From contig VFZP01000013.1 of assembly GCA_016871115.1 (NCBI GenBank), forward strand, positions 1 to 34,371: a stretch of 34,371 nt of DNA, given 5' to 3'. Under the pieces are notes generated by a model, which saw nothing but the letters and a program-made list of their open reading frames with translations, ran no database searches and had not been told where the DNA came from. This DNA comes from Acidobacteriota bacterium. Lineage in GTDB: Bacteria > Acidobacteriota > Terriglobia > Bryobacterales > Bryobacteraceae. The translations under genes were made by a program, and so were the position numbers. Shown in pieces: positions 32,151 to 34,371 of the stretch; the stretch's first letter is position 1, and the number at the start of each line of letters is the position of its first letter.

Positions 32151-32291
32151 ATTTTTAATTGCTGTGACTCCACCGTCGTGAGAGAATTCGGCGGGTCACG
32201 GAACAAAAAATAGGCTGGGCATAGCTCCTAAGGGATAGTTGGCCCAAGCCTCGGCAATCACACCTATGCAAGATTCGCCCGGTTTGCGTAA

Positions 32292-33386
32292 TTATTTCCG
32301 TTCGTGCAAAAACACACACTTCTCCAGCCGGCTCTGCCCGCCATCGTTCACCGCAAACTGCGCGCTGGTGAACCCGGTTCTCCGCTGCCGCCCGTTCCAC
32401 AAGGCGGCGCCCGCGTACGCGCCGTCTTTGCGGAGGCAGTAGAAATTGATGTCGAACTTCTCCAGCCGCTTCAGGTCATTGCCGTAGTTGCGCGCCACGC
32501 GCTTCAGGCAATCGAGCACGGCGTCCTTCGGCTCCATACCGTGCCGCATATTCTCAATAATCGTGTGCGCGCCGGCCACGCGAATGTTCTCTTCGCCGCG
32601 CCCGGTGGAGCCCGCCGCGCCCACCTCCTGATCCACGTACAGGCCCGCGCCGACGATCGGCGAGTCACCCACGCGGCCAGGGATCTTCCAGGACAATCCG
32701 GATGTGGTGGTGACGCCGGACATCTCGCCCCTGGCATTCAGCGCGAGGCAATTGATGGTACCGGTCACCGGATGCGCGGCGCGGTCCCAGGCGTAGGCGA
32801 GCAGTTCGTCCGTCACGCCTGGAAACACGTTGCGGAGCGCCGCCGCGGCTGCCTTCGGCGGGGCGTCCAGCCCGTCGGTCCAATTGTTGTGGCCGCCGGC
32901 GTCGCGTTGCGACTGCTTCCAGGTGAGCCACGCCAGGCGCGACCTCTCGGTGAGCAGATTCTCCTCGCGCATCCCGAACGCCTTGGCAAACCGCAAGGCG
33001 CCTTCACCCACCAGCATGATGTGGTCGGTCTGCTCCATCACCAGTTTGGCGAGGCGCGATGGATACTTGATGTTCCGCACGCTTGCCACCGAACCGGCGC
33101 GGCGCGAAGGACCGTGCATCACGCTGGCGTCGAGTTCCACGATGCCTTCTTCGTTGGGCAGCCCGCCATAGCCCACCGAATCGTCCTCCGGATCTTCTTC
33201 ATTGATGTTCACGCCGGCGATCACGGCGTCGAGCGTGTCTTTGCCCTGCTTCATCCACTCCACGGCGCGCGCGGTGGCGCGCAGCCCGTTGGCGCTCGAA
33301 ATCGAGATCGTCTTCGGGCCACTCTGCGCTGCCGCTGCTGAAGCCAGCGCGGCGGTGCCCATCATCCAGTCGCGACGGTTCCACAT
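32292..33386 (-). CDS. N4-(beta-N-acetylglucosaminyl)-L-asparaginase / Ntn-hydrolase, Tat-like signal
   Basis: MWNRRDWMMGTAALASAAAAQ; DDSVGYGGLPNEEG; GTINCLALNARGEMSGVTTTSGLSWKIPGRVGDSPIVGAGLYVD; GSTGRGE. Confidence 0.92.
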   Translation of the reverse strand: MWNRRDWMMGTAALASAAAAQSGPKTISISSANGLRATARAVEWMKQGKDTLDAVIAGVNINEEDPEDDSVGYGGLPNEEGIVELDASVMHGPSRRAGSVASVRNIKYPSRLAKLVMEQTDHIMLVGEGALRFAKAFGMREENLLTERSRLAWLTWKQSQRDAGGHNNWTDGLDAPPKAAAAALRNVFPGVTDELLAYAWDRAAHPVTGTINCLALNARGEMSGVTTTSGLSWKIPGRVGDSPIVGAGLYVDQEVGAAGSTGRGEENIRVAGAHTIIENMRHGMEPKDAVLDCLKRVARNYGNDLKRLEKFDINFYCLRKDGAYAGAALWNGRQRRTGFTSAQFAVNDGGQSRLEKCVFLHERK

Positions 33387-33393
33387 ATGACCC

Positions 33394-33401
33394 ACTATAC
33401 T
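33394..33401. promoter_or_regulatory. Symmetric bidirectional -10 (ACTATACT) between divergent genes
   Basis: Plus TATACT (33396-33401)-7 nt-GTG 33409; minus TATAGT (33399-33394)-7 nt-ATG 33386. Confidence 0.55.
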
Positions 33402-33408
33402 GAACGAT

Positions 33409-33828
33409 GTGACGCGCAGGGGTTGGTTGGCTGGCGTGGCGGCAGCGCCGTTGGCGGTGCACGCGCAGGTTCGTCAGCGCGCGGGCCGGGGCAAGAAGGA
33501 CAAAGAGAAGCCGCCGGATCTAGAGATCGTTGAGTTGAAAGTCCGGCGCGATGAAAAACTCATCACCGTCGACGGGCGCGTGCGGAACATTTCCGCGAAG
33601 CCGATGAAGGGCGTGGTGCTGTTTTTTGAGTTTCTGGAGGCTGACCACAAGATGATCAGCCGCATGATCGCCGAAGTGACCAAGGACGCAGTGGCGCCCG
33701 GCGAAGACGGTACGTTCGAAACCCAAATGAGGGACCAGTCGCGTGCCGTGGCCGTGCGCCTGGATGCCGAGGATATCGATGGGCGCTACTTCAATGTAGA
33801 CAAGCCCGGTCCTTACGAAATCGAATAG
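33409..33828 (+). CDS. Exported FxLYD-like hypothetical protein
   Basis: MTRRGWLAGVAAAPLAVHAQV; PPDLEIVELKVRRDEKLITVDGRVRNISAKPMKGVVLFFEFLEADHKMI. Confidence 0.75.
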   Translation: MTRRGWLAGVAAAPLAVHAQVRQRAGRGKKDKEKPPDLEIVELKVRRDEKLITVDGRVRNISAKPMKGVVLFFEFLEADHKMISRMIAEVTKDAVAPGEDGTFETQMRDQSRAVAVRLDAEDIDGRYFNVDKPGPYEIE

Positions 33829-33829
33829 C

Positions 33830-34125
33830 GGTCCAGAATGGCCGACAATGCCCCGCGGCCATTCGAACCGGCTCGGCTCCCAGTCTGCTCCGCGCGGCTT
33901 TCTCCCACCGTTCGGGATTGATCGCTCGGTCCTCGGTGCAGGAGATGTACAGCGAGGGAACGGCAGCGGGCCAATTCTCGAAAGGGCTGGCTTCGGTAAC
34001 TAACAGCTCGTTTGGTGAACATCGATCGCAGGGTCGAAACTGCCCATCGGGCTACTTCGGGCGGGCAGTCATGGAAGAGAAGCGCCAGAGAAACCGCGGC
34101 CGAGAGCGATTCCGTCTCGGGCGCG
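33830..34125 (-). pseudogene. Alpha/beta-hydrolase (EstC-like) C-terminal relic, frameshifted
   Basis: Minus-strand SLSAAVSLALLFHDCPPEVARWAVSTLRSM, then another frame LLVTEASPFENWPAAVPSLYISCTEDRAINPERWEKAARSRLGAEPVRMAAGHC. Confidence 0.5.
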
Positions 34126-34277
34126 GCCGATCATTTCCAACTGCCGAGACTGGGACTTCGCGATCGTGTCAGTTGGATCCGAGATCTGTACGAGTAGCCG
34201 ACTCCGGAGCTGTCTCGATCGGCTCGGCGGGCCTAAACGCGCACGACATCCTTCTTCATACTGTAAAGAATGGCTCG

Positions 34278-34371
34278 TCAGAAAAATTCGTGGGCAAGTG
34301 GCGGCTCGGGCAGCTTTCCAAGTGTGTGATGTAGCGCGAGTTCGAGGATGCGATAGGTGCGAAAGCCGTAC
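34278..34371 (-). mobile_element. Transposase-like C-terminus, partial at window edge
   Basis: Minus-strand YGFRTYRILELALHHTLGKLPEPPLAHEFF*; resembles C-termini of ISL3-type transposases from memory. Confidence 0.45.

Noticed and set aside
32170-32290. Possible riboswitch-like leader upstream of the TadG relic (ACGCAAACCGGGC on minus)
   Set aside because: Some GEMM-like words but not the conserved c-di-GMP riboswitch core; insufficient support without a covariance model
32304-33341. 345-aa plus-strand ORF opposite the asparaginase
   Set aside because: Antisense shadow ORF; asparaginase motifs on minus are unambiguous
33918-34334. 138-aa plus-strand ORF
   Set aside because: No domain; overlaps clearer minus-strand hydrolase fragments

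Overview
This GC-rich window looks like Acidobacteriota (Bryobacterales/Solibacter-like). That placement is inferred from gene families, not proven. Read by position it contains: (1) a minus-strand Ku-AddB-AddA double-strand-break repair operon joined by 4-bp stop/start overlaps; (2) small accessory genes (HTH, a frameshifted DUF1080-like gene, a secreted hypothetical); (3) the minus-strand rimP-nusA-infB-DUF503 core block, with an extended -10 promoter followed directly by a compact intrinsic terminator ahead of rimP; (4) a decayed dinB and a decayed VWA/TadG-like gene; (5) a minus-strand, translationally coupled operon of three exported proteins: an 823-aa orphan, a C14 caspase-PEGA protein and a 394-aa TPR-like protein; (6) a plus-strand DUF1549/DUF1553 - DUF1501 - ASPIC/UnbV - TPR operon whose two distal genes are broken; (7) a TonB-dependent receptor pseudogene cut by an IS630-family remnant, next to a TadG N-terminal relic; (8) glycosylasparaginase and an FxLYD-like gene diverging from a symmetric bidirectional -10 element that would make both mRNAs leaderless; (9) hydrolase and transposase remnants at the right edge. 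The best novelty candidates are the periplasmic caspase operon, the symmetric leaderless divergent promoter, the promoter-terminator leader of rimP-nusA-infB, and the Ku-AddBA coupling. No tRNA, rRNA or CRISPR array was recognised. All homology calls come from reading motifs; no search was run.
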